Of a DNA stretch of 64,000 bases, positions 48,170 to 60,697 are shown in pieces. Origin of the DNA: Neurospora intermedia (Eukaryota; Ascomycota; Sordariomycetes; Sordariales; Sordariaceae); contig BTPP01000001.1 in NCBI GenBank assembly GCA_037102815.1, forward strand, positions 4,365,001-4,429,000. The letters are read 5' to 3'. The stretch's first letter is position 1, and each line of letters starts with the position of its first letter. Under the pieces are notes generated by a model. That model made no database searches and was not told the origin of the DNA. It saw only the letters and a program-made list of their open reading frames with translations. The position numbers were made by a program, and so were the translations under genes.

Positions 48170-50110
48170 TAACAAACTATCAATCCAATCGTTTATATAG
48201 GCAAGATATCTAGCAACCAAGATTAGGGCGGTCAAATCAACCTCGCCACAATATTCCCTTCATTACTTAAAGGCTTCGATACGTTACTCGCAATCTACAG
48301 TAACGATTCTAATATTAGCCTTCAAATCTTACTTAACTTCGCAGAACAGGCTAAGGGATACGAAGAAGTAATAAAACTCCTATACTACTTCAATAAGAAA
48401 ATTAAACTACTCAATAAGAACGTTACCGCCGAGCAAGAGAAGTTTAAAAACTACGAGCGGGACGCCAAAGCCTACATTAAAAAAACCAGCCAGGAAATAA
48501 AAGTAATTAATAATCGCATCGACAAACTCGAAAATACTAAGAAGCAACTCGTAAACTAATTAAAGGCCCTATAGAGTTAGTACAACCAAATCCTCAAGGA
48601 CAACACCTCCTTAGAGTATAAACTAGCCATTATCGAGAAGGAGAAAGCGGCCTACAAAAACAATATAGTCAAAATTATCGAAAGTAAGGAAACCGACTAT
48701 TAAATTATCTTCGACCTATTAAATATAGCTAATATTATATCTAACGAAGTTAGGAAGGAGTATACTAGCGTTCGTATTATAATTAAAATCGTATAAGAAG
48801 AATTAATTAAAGTATAAGAGGAGATTAAGACTCTCTATAAGGACCTTCGTCTAGCGGAAGAAACTATATTCATTACCGAAAACAACCTAAAGGAAGCTGA
48901 GGTAAAAAATACGGCCAAATTCTAGGCCACTATCGACAATAAGGAAGAGGAGATCTCTCGCAATATAAGTGGCATTTCGAACGGCCTTAGAAGATCGGGT
49001 ATAGGAACCGGCATCGGCCCCAGTAGTACAAGCGGCAGTCCTAGTAATAGCGGCCCTAGAAAATCGGGTATAGGAACCGGCGTCGGCCCCGGTAGTATAG
49101 ACGGCGGTTTTAGCAATAATAGCCCTAAAGGATCGGGCGGAAGTTTTCCTAATATAAGCGGCGGTCCTAAAGGTAGAGGATTCTATAGTAGTGGAGGCCC
49201 CGGTAGTAGAGGCCCCGGCGGACCCGGAGGTCCTAGAGCCCCCTTTCAACCTATCCCTTCAAGCAACTACTACTATAAAACGCTCTATAAGGACCCCGAA
49301 CACTTCAATAGCGAAGAGATAAATACAATTAAGCACTACAATACTTATAGCGCTTAGAATTCGGCTATCCGTAGCCGTTAGTTAATAAATAGATACGAAT
49401 TCCCCAATAAATTATCTAAATTTTTTTACACTATAGCTTACTTCAGCGGCGAAGCCAAAATAAATATTAGCAAACACTATTAATTTATCTTTAACAACCC
49501 ATACTACTCAATCTACTAAAAATAGTAGACGGACGAAGAATTTTTAGTATATTTAAACAAACAATATAAGTAAAGAGATCTAATAGCCGTCGTAGAGAAA
49601 GAATTACTAAATTTCAAATAAGCTAAAAAATATTTAAACTACAAAGACTTCAAAATTAGATTCGTTTCCCTAGCAAACCGGTACAACTATAATATAATTA
49701 CTAAAATTCGCCTATTGTATTAAAAGGTATTTAAGTCCTTAACTAACTCAATTTCACACCATTCTATCCAACCAGAGCGTAACGACTGGAAAGGATAATC
49801 AACCCTCTTCTATAGTATTACCAAAGTATACACTAGAGCGTCACTCCACAACAACACCATCCAAACTACTATAGGAAACAGCGGTAATAGCAACAACGGC
49901 AACGGCGGTAGCAATAGCAGCTATAGTAACAATAAACAAAAGGACCCCGACGCTATAGATATTAACCGTACAAAGCTTACGGAAATCTATAAGGACGTCC
50001 TTCAAGAGCAATACAATAAGAGTAACTACATAAATTGCAATAAAGGAAAACATCTAGCCAAGGACTATAGAAGTAATACTAATTATAACACCTAGGGTAA
50101 ATAACTTAAT
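48170..50110 (+). pseudogene. Element B gag relic
   Basis: The plus-strand relic opens with a Lys/Glu-rich coiled-coil region (LLYYFNKKIKLLNKNV, then AEQEKFKNYERDAKAYIKK). A Gly/Ser-rich low-complexity block follows at about 48,960-49,230. The nucleocapsid knuckle at 50027-50068 reads Y-x2-C-x4-H-x4-Y; its first and last Cys have become Tyr by G-to-A change, while the inner Cys and His survive. Several TAA/TAG codons interrupt it. Confidence 0.7.
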
Positions 50111-50399
50111 CGCTTAGGCTTAGGCATTACTATACGCTAAAGAACTAGCACCGGCACACCAATCACCAATCGCACCATAACGGATACAGCCAACCCAACC
50201 CCGGCGGCTCTAGCGGCCCCAGCCCCAACCCTAGTACCAACGGCCGCAGTACCCACTCCCCCTACCCAGCAGGGAAATAGAGAACCCCAAGGTTAAATCG
50301 TACCCCAGGGTATTTAGGGATATAGAAAGGAAGGATAGGAATAGGTAGACTCAATATCCGTACTTTTAATTATTGGAGGATAAAGCCACTTAAATTAAG

Positions 50400-53300
50400 T
50401 AGTTTAAAACTCTATAAGTAGAATACAACCCTCCTTTCTACGTACATTTAGTATCCCCAACGCAATAATAAGGTAGAATATATATCGCTAATCGATTCAA
50501 AATATTCGGGCAAGGCTTTTATTAATCGATCCTTTATAGAGAAAGTTTATTTGGAACCCAAAATATTAGAATAACTAAGGCCGCTACATTTAGTAGACGG
50601 TATATTCAAGGAATAAGTAGATTAATACATCAAGGCCACTATATATATTAACAATTACAAAGAAGTTATTCGTTTCTTTATAACTAACCTAGCGGCGGAT
50701 CACCCGGTTATTCTAAAATAACTATAACTATAGTTATACAACCTAAATATCAATTAGATAGCTAATAAAGTTATTTAGAACGTTGGGTATATAGGGACGT
50801 ATATTAATTAACCTTTAGAAGTAGCAGTACTCCTAGAAAATACTTATAAGATAGGAGAACCCGAATACTACAATTCCGAAGACGAATCCGAAGAAGATAA
50901 GGCGGACAACGACCTTCCTAATTGGACGACCAATATTACTAAGGCCCCCAAAGGAAATCAAACAATAATAGTAGAATCCCCGTCCCTACTAAACTACGCA
51001 AATAAGTTCGAAGAACTATTTAAACTAGAAAGAAAGCCCGTATTAAAGAAAACTAAAACGTAAATTAAAATTATCAGCGGGCGGAGGGTTTAGACGATAC
51101 TTTAACTAAAAAGAATTAAACGTACCATTTTCCAACCTTTTAAACCTACAATTCACATAGCAGCGTTAGATTTATTAAACTTTAAAATCGTTAATATAAG
51201 GACCTTTATACTTACTACAAAGTTAAGAGGAACCCAAGTAAGCTCTACTATATAGGTAGAACTTTAGGAAGCTCAGAAGGAGAAGAAGGAACCCATCTCA
51301 ATACCAACGTTATCGGAAAGAATTTAGAAGGATATTATACAAGGTAGAGGAGAACCTTATAAATAATACTTCAAGGACGCTAAAATATACAATTTTATCG
51401 ACCTTTATAAGAAGGAAGCTTCGAGAGAGAATACCGGCGAATAGTCTCTCTAACCTAAGGAAGAGGCTAGGGACTTTATTAACCGTATTTATAGGATAGG
51501 AATAGAAACACCTTCCCCTAAGGATACAAAACCCACACCACTAACCGAAATTAATAAAATCTATAGTATTACAGAAGAAGACGTACAAAAATTCATAGAA
51601 AAATCCACCAAACTAAAATATACAACAGAACAAGTAAAAGCCCGATTCTCCAACGAATATAAGGACCTATCCTATATTGCAAATCCTATAGACGCCGAAG
51701 TTATTTCAAAATACCGTTCATACAACCACAAGATTGAATTAAAACCTAGGGTAGAATCGCTACCCTACTCTAGAGTAAGGCCTATATCCCCCTAAGAATT
51801 AAAAGTTATTAAATAATAACTAGATAACAATTTGGCAAAGGGATTTATCCGACTATCGACCTCAAACGTCGCGTCCCTAGTACTACTAGTAAAAAAGCCG
51901 GGCAGCGGTATAAGAATCTACGTTAATTATAGAAATATTAATAATATTTCTTTAAAGAATAGGTACCTACTACTATTAATTAAGGAGACCCTAGACGCTA
52001 TTTACAAAGCGAAATAGTTTACAAAGGTCGATATAATCGCAGCTTTCAACCGATTACATATAGCAGAAGGGTATAAATAATTAATAGCGTTTATTATACA
52101 GTTTAGACTCTACGAATTATTAATATACCTATTCGGGTTATTAGGAGCACTAATATCTTTCTAGAATTTCATTAACAACGTATTATATAATATCTTCAAT
52201 ATTTATACAACAATATACCTCAACAACATCCTCATTTTCTTAAAAATATATAAAGACTATATATATTACATCCGCAAAGTACTCCAACAACTAATTAACA
52301 TTAGTCTACAAATCGATATCGATAAATACGAATTCTATACTAAGAGAACTAAATACCTAGGGCTGATTATCACCCCGGGAGGCATTAAAATAAACTCCGA
52401 GAAAATAGAAGCAATTATAAAGTAGGAAGCCCCGAAGAACAGGCACTAACTACAACAATTCCTAAAATTTACAAACTTCTATAGGAGGTTTATCGCCAGT
52501 TTCTCACAAATAAATAAACCATTATACGAACTTACAAAGAAAACTATCGATTGGAGATAGGACAAGGAGTACAATAAGGCTTTTAAAACTCTAAAAGCAA
52601 TATTTACAACCGCCCTAGTCTTAAAAATCTATAATTAAGAGAAGCCAACGGTTATTAAAATAGACGCCTTAAATTAATTATTAGAAAATACACTATCCCA
52701 GATATACGACGGCGAACTCTACCCAATAACCTACTTCTTAGCCAAACACTCAACGGCTAAATACAATTACAATATTTATAATAAAGAACTACTAATAGTT
52801 ATTAAAACTTTAGAGGAATAGCGACCAAAACTAAAGGGCGCTTCCCAACCCTTCGAGATTATTATAGACCACAAGAACTTAAAAACGTTCAGTACTACAA
52901 AAAAGTTTACCCCCAAATATATAAAGTAATCTAAATTCTTATTAAGATTCAACTTTACAATCAAATATCGACCGGGATTAACTAATATTAAACCCGACGC
53001 TCTAAGTCGGAAACTAGAATATATACCTAGAAACGAGACGGACAATAGACTTAAGGCAAGGAAGAAACTATTCATCAATTTAAAATACTTCGACTAATCC
53101 TTTAATAAACAACTCATAAATATCAATAGCAAAAGTTTCATAATAAATACCCTACCGGAAGGCAGAGCCCCTCTAATAGTATATACCCTAAAAGACAGCC
53201 TCGAAGAAGACAAGGAGGGACTAAACATCCACACAAACGACCTAATAGACCGCGCATATACTAATTCCACTATAATAGCGGATATCCGGGAAGCCATCCG

Positions 53301-54760
53301 AACAGGAAACCGCTAGCCAAAGCACCTAAAGAAAAAATTAAAAATCCCCTTCGCCGAATATTATATAATTAATAATAGAGTAATATTCTATAATAGGCTA
53401 GTAATACCCCCTAATAACGAAACAATTTAATTAGAATTAATTTACTATATTTATTTATCGGTATAAAGAGGCTACCCGGGCAAAAACAAAATAGTAGCAC
53501 TAATACATCGGTATTTCTAACTAAGGATAGTTATTATAGTAAATACCTATTATAGGGCATATATTCCTTACAACAAGACCAAGGCCACCAAAACATTACC
53601 AACAGGGTTTCTCAAACTATTACCAATCCTATATACCCCTTGGAGAAATATCTCCATCGACTACGTAATTCTATTTCCCAAATTAAAGAGGGCGGATAAA
53701 AGCGCCAAATACGAACACATACTAATCGTAATAGACAAACTTATAAAAATACGGCACTTTATTCCAATAGAAGGACTATCAATAAAAGAATTAGTAGAGA
53801 AATTCATCGACCGTATTTATACGCTTTACGGCCTCCCAAATACCATCGTATCTAATAGAGGTATCCAATTTATATCAACCTTTTAGAAATAACTATCGCA
53901 GAAATTAAATATTAAACTAAAACTCTCTACTCCATACTATAAGAAAATAAACGGCCAAACCGAAAGAATCAACACCAAAATAGAGCAATACTTACATACT
54001 TTTATTAATTAAGCACAAAACAATTAGGTCGATTAACTACCTTTAACCGAATTCCAAGGAAATAACCTCAAATCGGTATTTACAAGTATCACCCCATTTT
54101 TTACTAACTACAACTTTCACCCCCGTATAAACACAGAGCCAACTACACCCTTACCCCCCGACGTTACAAATACTCAACGAAAGTAAATCTTTAATATTAA
54201 CCAACTAATAGTACACTTTAAAAAAGTCTAGGACTTCGTCAAAACATCCTCCCTACAAGCTCAAGAGAGGTATAAAGCGACGGCCAATAAGAAGCGTACG
54301 GATACACCTAAGTACAAAGTTAGTAACGAAGTAATATTCAATATAAATAACTACACTACCGGGCGACCCCACAATAAATTAGCACCCCGTTTTAAGGGAC
54401 TATTCCGAATTATAAAGGCTAGTTCGCATATAGTAGAATTAACTCTCCCCCAAAATATAAAAGTCACCCACATTATCAACGTATCCCAAATTAAACCCTA
54501 CAACGAAGGACTCCCCGGCCAGAGAAAATTAATAACGGACGTTAGAATAAATAAAAGTATAATCGTTACTAGAACGGACAACTTCGAAAAAGACAAATAA
54601 TAAGAATTCGAAGAATTACTAGACTATTAGAAGGTCGATAGCGCTTGGAAGTACCTAGTAAAATAATCGCACTATCTACTAAATTAGTAACTAACTAAGA
54701 ACCTCGACGGCTATTAGGAATTAATCTAGCAACTTTACAACAATCACCCAAAACTCGGTC
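50400..54760 (+). pseudogene. Element B pol relic with chromodomain-like end
   Basis: Order on the plus strand: protease-like region (about 50,430-51,000); reverse transcriptase from about 51,800, with [29 protein letters not shown] and active-site YLNN at 52216-52227 where the family has YLDD; RNase H (about 52,650-53,000); and integrase (about 53,500-54,500) with ILIVIDKLIKIRHFIP, TIVSNRG and NTKIEQYLHTFIN. A segment at about 54,605-54,750, EFEELLDY...DSAWKYLVK followed by LDGY, has the layout of the C-terminal chromodomain of chromoviruses. All interruptions and active-site changes fit G-to-A/C-to-T mutation. The 61-codon frame at 51832-52017 is a fragment of this gene. Confidence 0.85.
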
Positions 54761-55606
54761 CCCTATACCTAAATTTTAAAAAAGGATAGAAAACATAGTA
54801 AAAAATAAAGACACTCTTAAAGGATAAAATTTACAATACCGTCCCCGCCATAGCAATACTAGCAATAAATAATCAATAAGTAAGAAGGAGCGTAAAACTA
54901 AACAATAAGTAATATCTCGGTCAAAGGACGATAGGTACGCAGAAATAGCAAAAAGAAAGGAATTTAGCTCAATTTATTCCGCATACCCTAATTAAATACC
55001 TTATAATATACCCTTTTATAGAACAACCGTCAACAGCACCGAAAGATAGTACATCTTACAGCAGTCTTACGTCTCCTATTCCCCAAATCGGCCACATACA
55101 TAGTCAATACTAAAATTAGAAAATAAGAGGAATCTAAGAATCTTTACGAATTAGCAGTACAACAACTAAACGTTTAAAAAAAAGACAAGTCACAAGCAAG
55201 GAATTAAATACGCGAACTCTCCAACACTTATACTAATAGCAATTACAGGCGTCCTACACAAACCACTACACTACGGGCGTCCCTATAGCACCCCCAGTAA
55301 GGCTAGCAATAGTAGGAATCGTTAAAGTTCTCTATATACATTAATTAGACTAATTTCTAGCTTACAAATAGATTATTAAGCATAATAATAGCTCTCACAA
55401 TAAAAGGGTCGGATTTAGCGATATTTTAACTAGCGTTTTACCCCTAAACGGGAGTTAAGGCACCGGCGGGCGCCAAACAGCTTCCCGTTTTAGTAAAAGT
55501 TTTATCGGCACTTTATTAGACGCAGCCACAGGAAGGTCGGGAAGGCCCACTTTATAGATAATAACGAACTTCTTTTTAAAGGGAGCTTCGTTTTAGAGGA
55601 GGGTAG

Positions 55607-55849
55607 TATTATAAGCATTGCTACCATATTCCTATATATAGATAGGTACTATACTACAGTAGTGCAGCCAGCTTACAGCTGTCTAAGTATAGTATAGCGG
55701 TTACGTACACTCACGTGTATACGTACTGTGGTCCGTATACTGGATCTACAGCGTGCCCTACATAGTTCTCGTGCGCGCACAGGATTCTCTTCCTATTCCT
55801 CGCACAACAATCAAAGTCTTACCTTAGTACTTGCTCGCGCCCCGTAACA
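55607..55849 (+). repeat. Right LTR of element B (243 bp)
   Basis: Starts TATTATAAGC and ends CCCCGTAACA, with the changes concentrated in its inner 5' half. The TAGCT duplication follows immediately. Confidence 0.95.
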
Positions 55850-55854
55850 TAGCT

Positions 55855-58800
55855 ATTCTATATTTACTTTTATTAATTGTATTTTCGTTACTAAATACAA
55901 CCTCCCTCGTTTCCGCTTCTATTAGGTAAAGAAGTTCGTTTTCGCTAATAAAATAATTAAAAGTATTATTTCTAAAGGGGTAATAATTAAGCTCTGCGTT
56001 GGGTATTATATTGAGATAATTACCTTTCTAATTTATAATATTTCGAAGAACTACCTAATTATTTTAGGATTCCTATAAATATAATATTATAAATTAGAGA
56101 TTAATTACAATTAGTGCGGGGTATATTTTACTAGCCCGGTATATAGAGGATAATATCTGTCTACTAACTTCTTTAGAAATTAGTTAGAAGCGTTGAGAAT
56201 TTTTACTAACTGGATTTCGGCTGCGGCTATCTGTAGTAGGGTCGCCCCAACTTTCTAACCTTTATTAAGAAGTAATATAATTGGGGAAGTACTAGTACTA
56301 ATAATAATAATAACCTTAGGGGACGAAGTTGTAGGCTTTATTAAAGATATATTAATACTAGTACTCCCTTTATAAAGTAGAATTATTAATTCTATTTAAA
56401 TAGAATTATTACCGCCGTTATTGCTATTATTATTATTACCTTTTAGGGTAAAAGAGGTTATAGCGATTTTACCCGCTATTTAAACTAATTACCGACCTAT
56501 TTTACCCCCCGTTAAAGTATTAATAATTAGTAGGGCCGGATTTAAGGTCGGTATTACTAATATGGTTACTCTTTTAATTAAAATTAAGAGCTTAATATTC
56601 TATAAACCTTATATCCGCCTTAACGGCTAGCGCATTTCCGTAGGTACGAGGCGCCCCCGTACCGGTTGCTACCGCGATTTTAATATAGATTCTTCTATTA
56701 AATTAAATAATATTAGGGAATTTAACGCGGCTACTTTCAATTTCGTTTATAAATCCTAATAGTTATAGTTGTACGTTACGAATTATACCGAATTCGAAAG
56801 GTTAGTTACCGCGGCGGAAATCCGGAATATAAATTTAATTAAGGAAATAATTGTAAATATTATAGCCGGTAATAATTAGTAATATAAGGAAAATCTCCCT
56901 CCCTAGCTCTATCCTTTTATTAACGATTTAGTTAGCGTTTATTTATCCGAAGAATTCCGAAAAGTAGCGATTCTAGTTAAGGTAATTTATTTAACCGGTA
57001 TATTCGATTAGGACGCGCCTCTTTATAAAGAAATAATTTAGTATATATACTTAATTAAAATTTCTAACGAAGATACAAGGAAGTTCTTTAATAAAGCCGA
57101 CCGCCCAATTAAAATAAGAGACGAAATTATTACTATTTTAAAGAAGATAGAAGGACGGTATTATATTAACGAAGTAATAGCCTTCTTCCTATCCTTAACC
57201 GAAGAGGTCCTGCTTAATTAATTTTACGATTATAAAATTAAACTTTAGCCGGGAACGACCCTATTTAATATAAAACTATATTATATATCCTTAATTAAAA
57301 TTAGTATTATTAAGAAATAGATTAATAATAATTTAAGAAAGAATTTTATTTGTCCGTCTTAATTAGCGGTTATTTCCCTTATCCTCCTAATAAAGAAGCT
57401 GGGCGGTAGCGTCCGTATTTATATCAATTATTGAAGTATTAATAATATAATATTAAAATTGTACTATCCGCTACTATTAATTAAAGAGATATTTAACGCT
57501 ATCTATTACGTAAGGATTTTTATTAAATTTAATATAATCGCTGCATTTAATAGAATCCGTGTAAAGGAAGGATATAAATAGTTAATTGTATTTATAACCC
57601 GTTTTAGCCTCTACGAATCTATTATTTGTCCGTTCAATCTCTAGGGCGCCTTAAAAACGTTTTAGAACTATATTAATAATATTCTATATAATATCCTTAA
57701 TATATATATAATAGTATACTTTAATAACGTCCTAATCTATTTAAATAACGAAGTAGATTATAAAAATTATATTAAGGAGGTCCTCCAGCGGATAATCCGA
57801 GCGGAATTTTAAATCGATATTAATAAGTACGAATTCTACGTTATAAAAATAAAATACCTAAATTTAATTATTATACCGGAAGGATTTAAAATAAACCCCA
57901 ATAAAGTCTCCGCTGTTGTAATTTAGGAAGTTCTAGAAACTAAGAGAACGCTATAGCGCTTCCTAGGCTTTACCAATTTCTACCGATAATTTATTAAATA
58001 CTTTTTAATTATTATTAGTCCGCTATACGAATTAATAAAGAAATTGGCTAATTAGTAATAGACCGACCAATACTAAAAGTCCTTTAAGGCCCTTAAAAAG
58101 GCCTTTAGTAGTAGCTTAATACTTTAAATCTATAATTAGTTTAAATAGACTATCGTTGAGACGGACGCTTTAAATTAGGCTTATAGTAGTATATTATCCT
58201 AATATAACGAAAAGGGAGTTTTATACCCGGTTATTTACTTTAACTAGTAATACTCCTTGGCCGAATATAATTATAATATTTATAATAAAGAGTTGTTCGC
58301 TATTATTAAAACCTTTAAAAAGTAGTACCCTAAATTAGAAGGTACCTAAGAACCGTTTGAAGTCCTTACTAATTATAGAAGTTTAAAGACTTTTACAATT
58401 AATAAACAATTTACCCCCTATTATATATATTAATTTTAATTCCTCTCCCGTTTTAACTTTATAATTAAATACCGCCCTAAATCTTTATAAGTACGTTCCG
58501 ACGTATTAAATAGGAAGTTAGAAGATTTGTTTAAGGATAAAGCCGATAAGAGGCTATTAGCTAGGAATAAAGTTTTATTCGATTATAATATTTTTATTAA
58601 TAGAGTATTTATTCTAGAGGACGAGGGTAAAGAGGTTAATATTAGTACTAAATATATTTATAATCTAAAAGTACTAAATAAGAAGTTAACGGATAATTTA
58701 ATAGCGGAGGGTTACGAGAAATCGATAATATTTTAGAATATCGTCGTATACCTATTAGACCCCAACCGTTAAATATAATTTAAAGAAGTTAAAAACTATA

Positions 58801-60110
58801 TAAAATAAATCCCCTTCGCTAAATACTGAGCAATCTAAGGACGAACGTACTTCTATAGTACTATCTTCGTCGACCCTACTAATATAGAACTTTATTTTTT
58901 ATTCTTCTAATACGTTTATAATTCGCCCGCTACTAATTACCCGGGTTATAAAAAGATTTATTCGCTACTATTACGTTCTTTCTTTTAATTAGGAATATAC
59001 GTTATAGTCCGGTTATATTATAAAACTTATTTAGTATATATTAAATCTAAATTATTATAATACGCCCCCTATAGTTTTTTAAAACCGTTAGCGGTACTAT
59101 TTATACTATAGAAGGATATTTCAATCGATTATATTACCTTATTTACGCCCTATTTACACTACGGATAAAATTTTAAGTATATTACTATTATTATCGATCG
59201 ATTAATAAAAATACGGTATTATATTCCTATTATAAGCCTAACGGCGGAAGAATTAGTAGAACGTTTTATAGAGAGAATTTATAGTATTTATAAATTACCG
59301 GACTCTATCGTTTCTAATTATAGCACCTAATTTATTTCGCAATTCTAAAAAACCCTATTATTATAATTAGAGGTCGCCCTTAAACCCTCTTCTACTTTCT
59401 ACCCTACTACTAATAATTAAATTGAATATATTAATATTAAAATAGAGAAATACCTTCGCCTCTATATTAATTAAATATAAAACGATTAGGTAGATTAGTT
59501 ACTAATTATAGAGTTTGCTAAGAATAACCTAATTTTTAAAACTACTAGTATCTCCCCCTTCTTTATTAATTATAATTTCTACTTCCGTATAGGTATTGAA
59601 CTAATTAAACTATATTTACTAAAGATATTAGTAGTATAATAAATTAAGTACTTTAAGGCTAACGAATTAATTAACCGGTTTAAATAAATATTAAACTTTA
59701 TTACGAATTAAGTATAATAGGCTTAATAGCGCTACGAAAATAATATAAATACTTATTAATTAAATATATTAAAGTATAAGAAGGGGGATAGGGTCCTTTT
59801 TAATATTAAAAACCTCGATACTAGCTACCCCTATACTAAACTTATACCCCTCTTTAAAAGACCGTTCGAAATTTTTAAAGTAAATAATTATTAAATTACG
59901 CTTAAACTTCCAATTAATATAAAGTACAACCTAACGTTTTACGTTAGTAAGGTTAAATTATAGGACGAGGAGGGTCTATTAGGATAAATAGATATAGAAG
60001 AATAGGATATTCGCGCTAATTATAACCGAATTATAAGGAAGACTAATAATAGGGAGGATTTTATAGAATATAAATTCGAAAGGATCGATAAATATTAGAA
60101 GAATAATAAG
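55855..60110 (+). pseudogene. Element A pol relic (RT, RNase H, integrase)
   Basis: Element B splits pol just after its start; the piece at about 47,540-47,672 belongs here. Reverse transcriptase occupies about 57,350-58,000 with ISLILLIKKLGGSVRIYINY and the active-site YFNNVLIY at 57717-57734, where Ty3/gypsy enzymes have F/Y-x-DD. RNase H follows to about 58,500. The integrase core is near 59,170-59,650: IIIDRLIKIRYYIP, SNYSTQFIS (second Asp lost) and KIEKYLRLYIN (Glu kept). A 69-codon open stretch at 58527-58736 is only a stop-free remnant of this gene. Confidence 0.8.
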
Positions 60111-60441
60111 GGTCATTAAAAATATTTTATTATTTAGGTACCCTTATATATATTGTTATAATAGTTGTACGCCGATATATTTATAGCCCCCAATATTATA
60201 TAGGCCTTCTACAACGGATACCCGGAAGCGCCGTACCTACCGGCTTGGGCGGTAGTAGAGAAGAGGCGGAAGGAGAAGGAGAAGGAAGTAGAGCGGGAGG
60301 TTCTAATTCTATAGCGGAGGTTATAATAATAATCGCCGGCGGTAGTAAAGGCTTTTCGAGAGCGGACCGCTCGTTTAATAGGGATTTCTATTATTTTATA
60401 TAATATTAGTTAGCTATATAACTTCTTTTAGTCCGGGGAAG

Positions 60442-60697
60442 TATTATAAGGCTAGCCTATATACCTTATGCCTAATACTAGCGTATAGTAGCTTCTAAGA
60501 CTGCTATACGCTATTATTACTACTGGCGAATTGCTGGTAACTAATTGGTTAGAACGCTGCCTACCGCGGGTCGGTCAGACCCGCCGGCGGTCGCCTTTAT
60601 AAGGCCAGCCTTCCGGGCACTCGGCTGTACTTCTCTTCCTTTCTCCTTCGTACAATTACGTATAATCACATCTACTATCTACCCTTTGCCCGTGATA
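60442..60697 (+). repeat. Right LTR of element A (256 bp)
   Basis: Starts TATTATAAGG, where the left copy has TGTCACAGGG, and ends GCCCGTGATA. This copy is mutated over its inner 5' part and clean near its outer end, the mirror image of the left LTR. The TATAA duplication follows directly. Confidence 0.95.

Larger units (their letters stand above)
47673..55849 (+). mobile_element. Element B: Ty3/gypsy chromovirus-like retrotransposon relic
   Basis: 8,177 bp with two 243-bp direct LTRs, bounded by a 5-bp duplication TAGCT (47668-47672 and 55850-55854). It is inserted into the pol gene of element A in the same orientation. A purine tract (GAGGAGGGTAG) precedes the right LTR. Internal order is gag with coiled coil and zinc knuckle, then protease, reverse transcriptase, RNase H, integrase and a chromodomain-like tail. 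It is less damaged than element A but carries stops in every gene. Confidence 0.93.
45313..60697 (+). mobile_element. Element A: Ty3/gypsy LTR retrotransposon relic (hosts element B)
   Basis: Two 256-bp LTRs in direct orientation, bounded by a 5-bp target duplication TATAA (45308-45312 and 60698-60702). Ignoring element B and its duplication the element is about 7.2 kb. A purine-rich tract (GGGGAAG) lies directly before the right LTR. The gene order, gag with zinc knuckle then reverse transcriptase, RNase H and integrase on the plus strand, is Ty3/gypsy. It is RIP-mutated and inactive. Confidence 0.93.

Noticed and set aside
48887-49249. 120-codon Ser/Thr/Gly repeat frame on the minus strand inside element B
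   Set aside because: It is the antisense of the low-complexity block of the element B gag relic.
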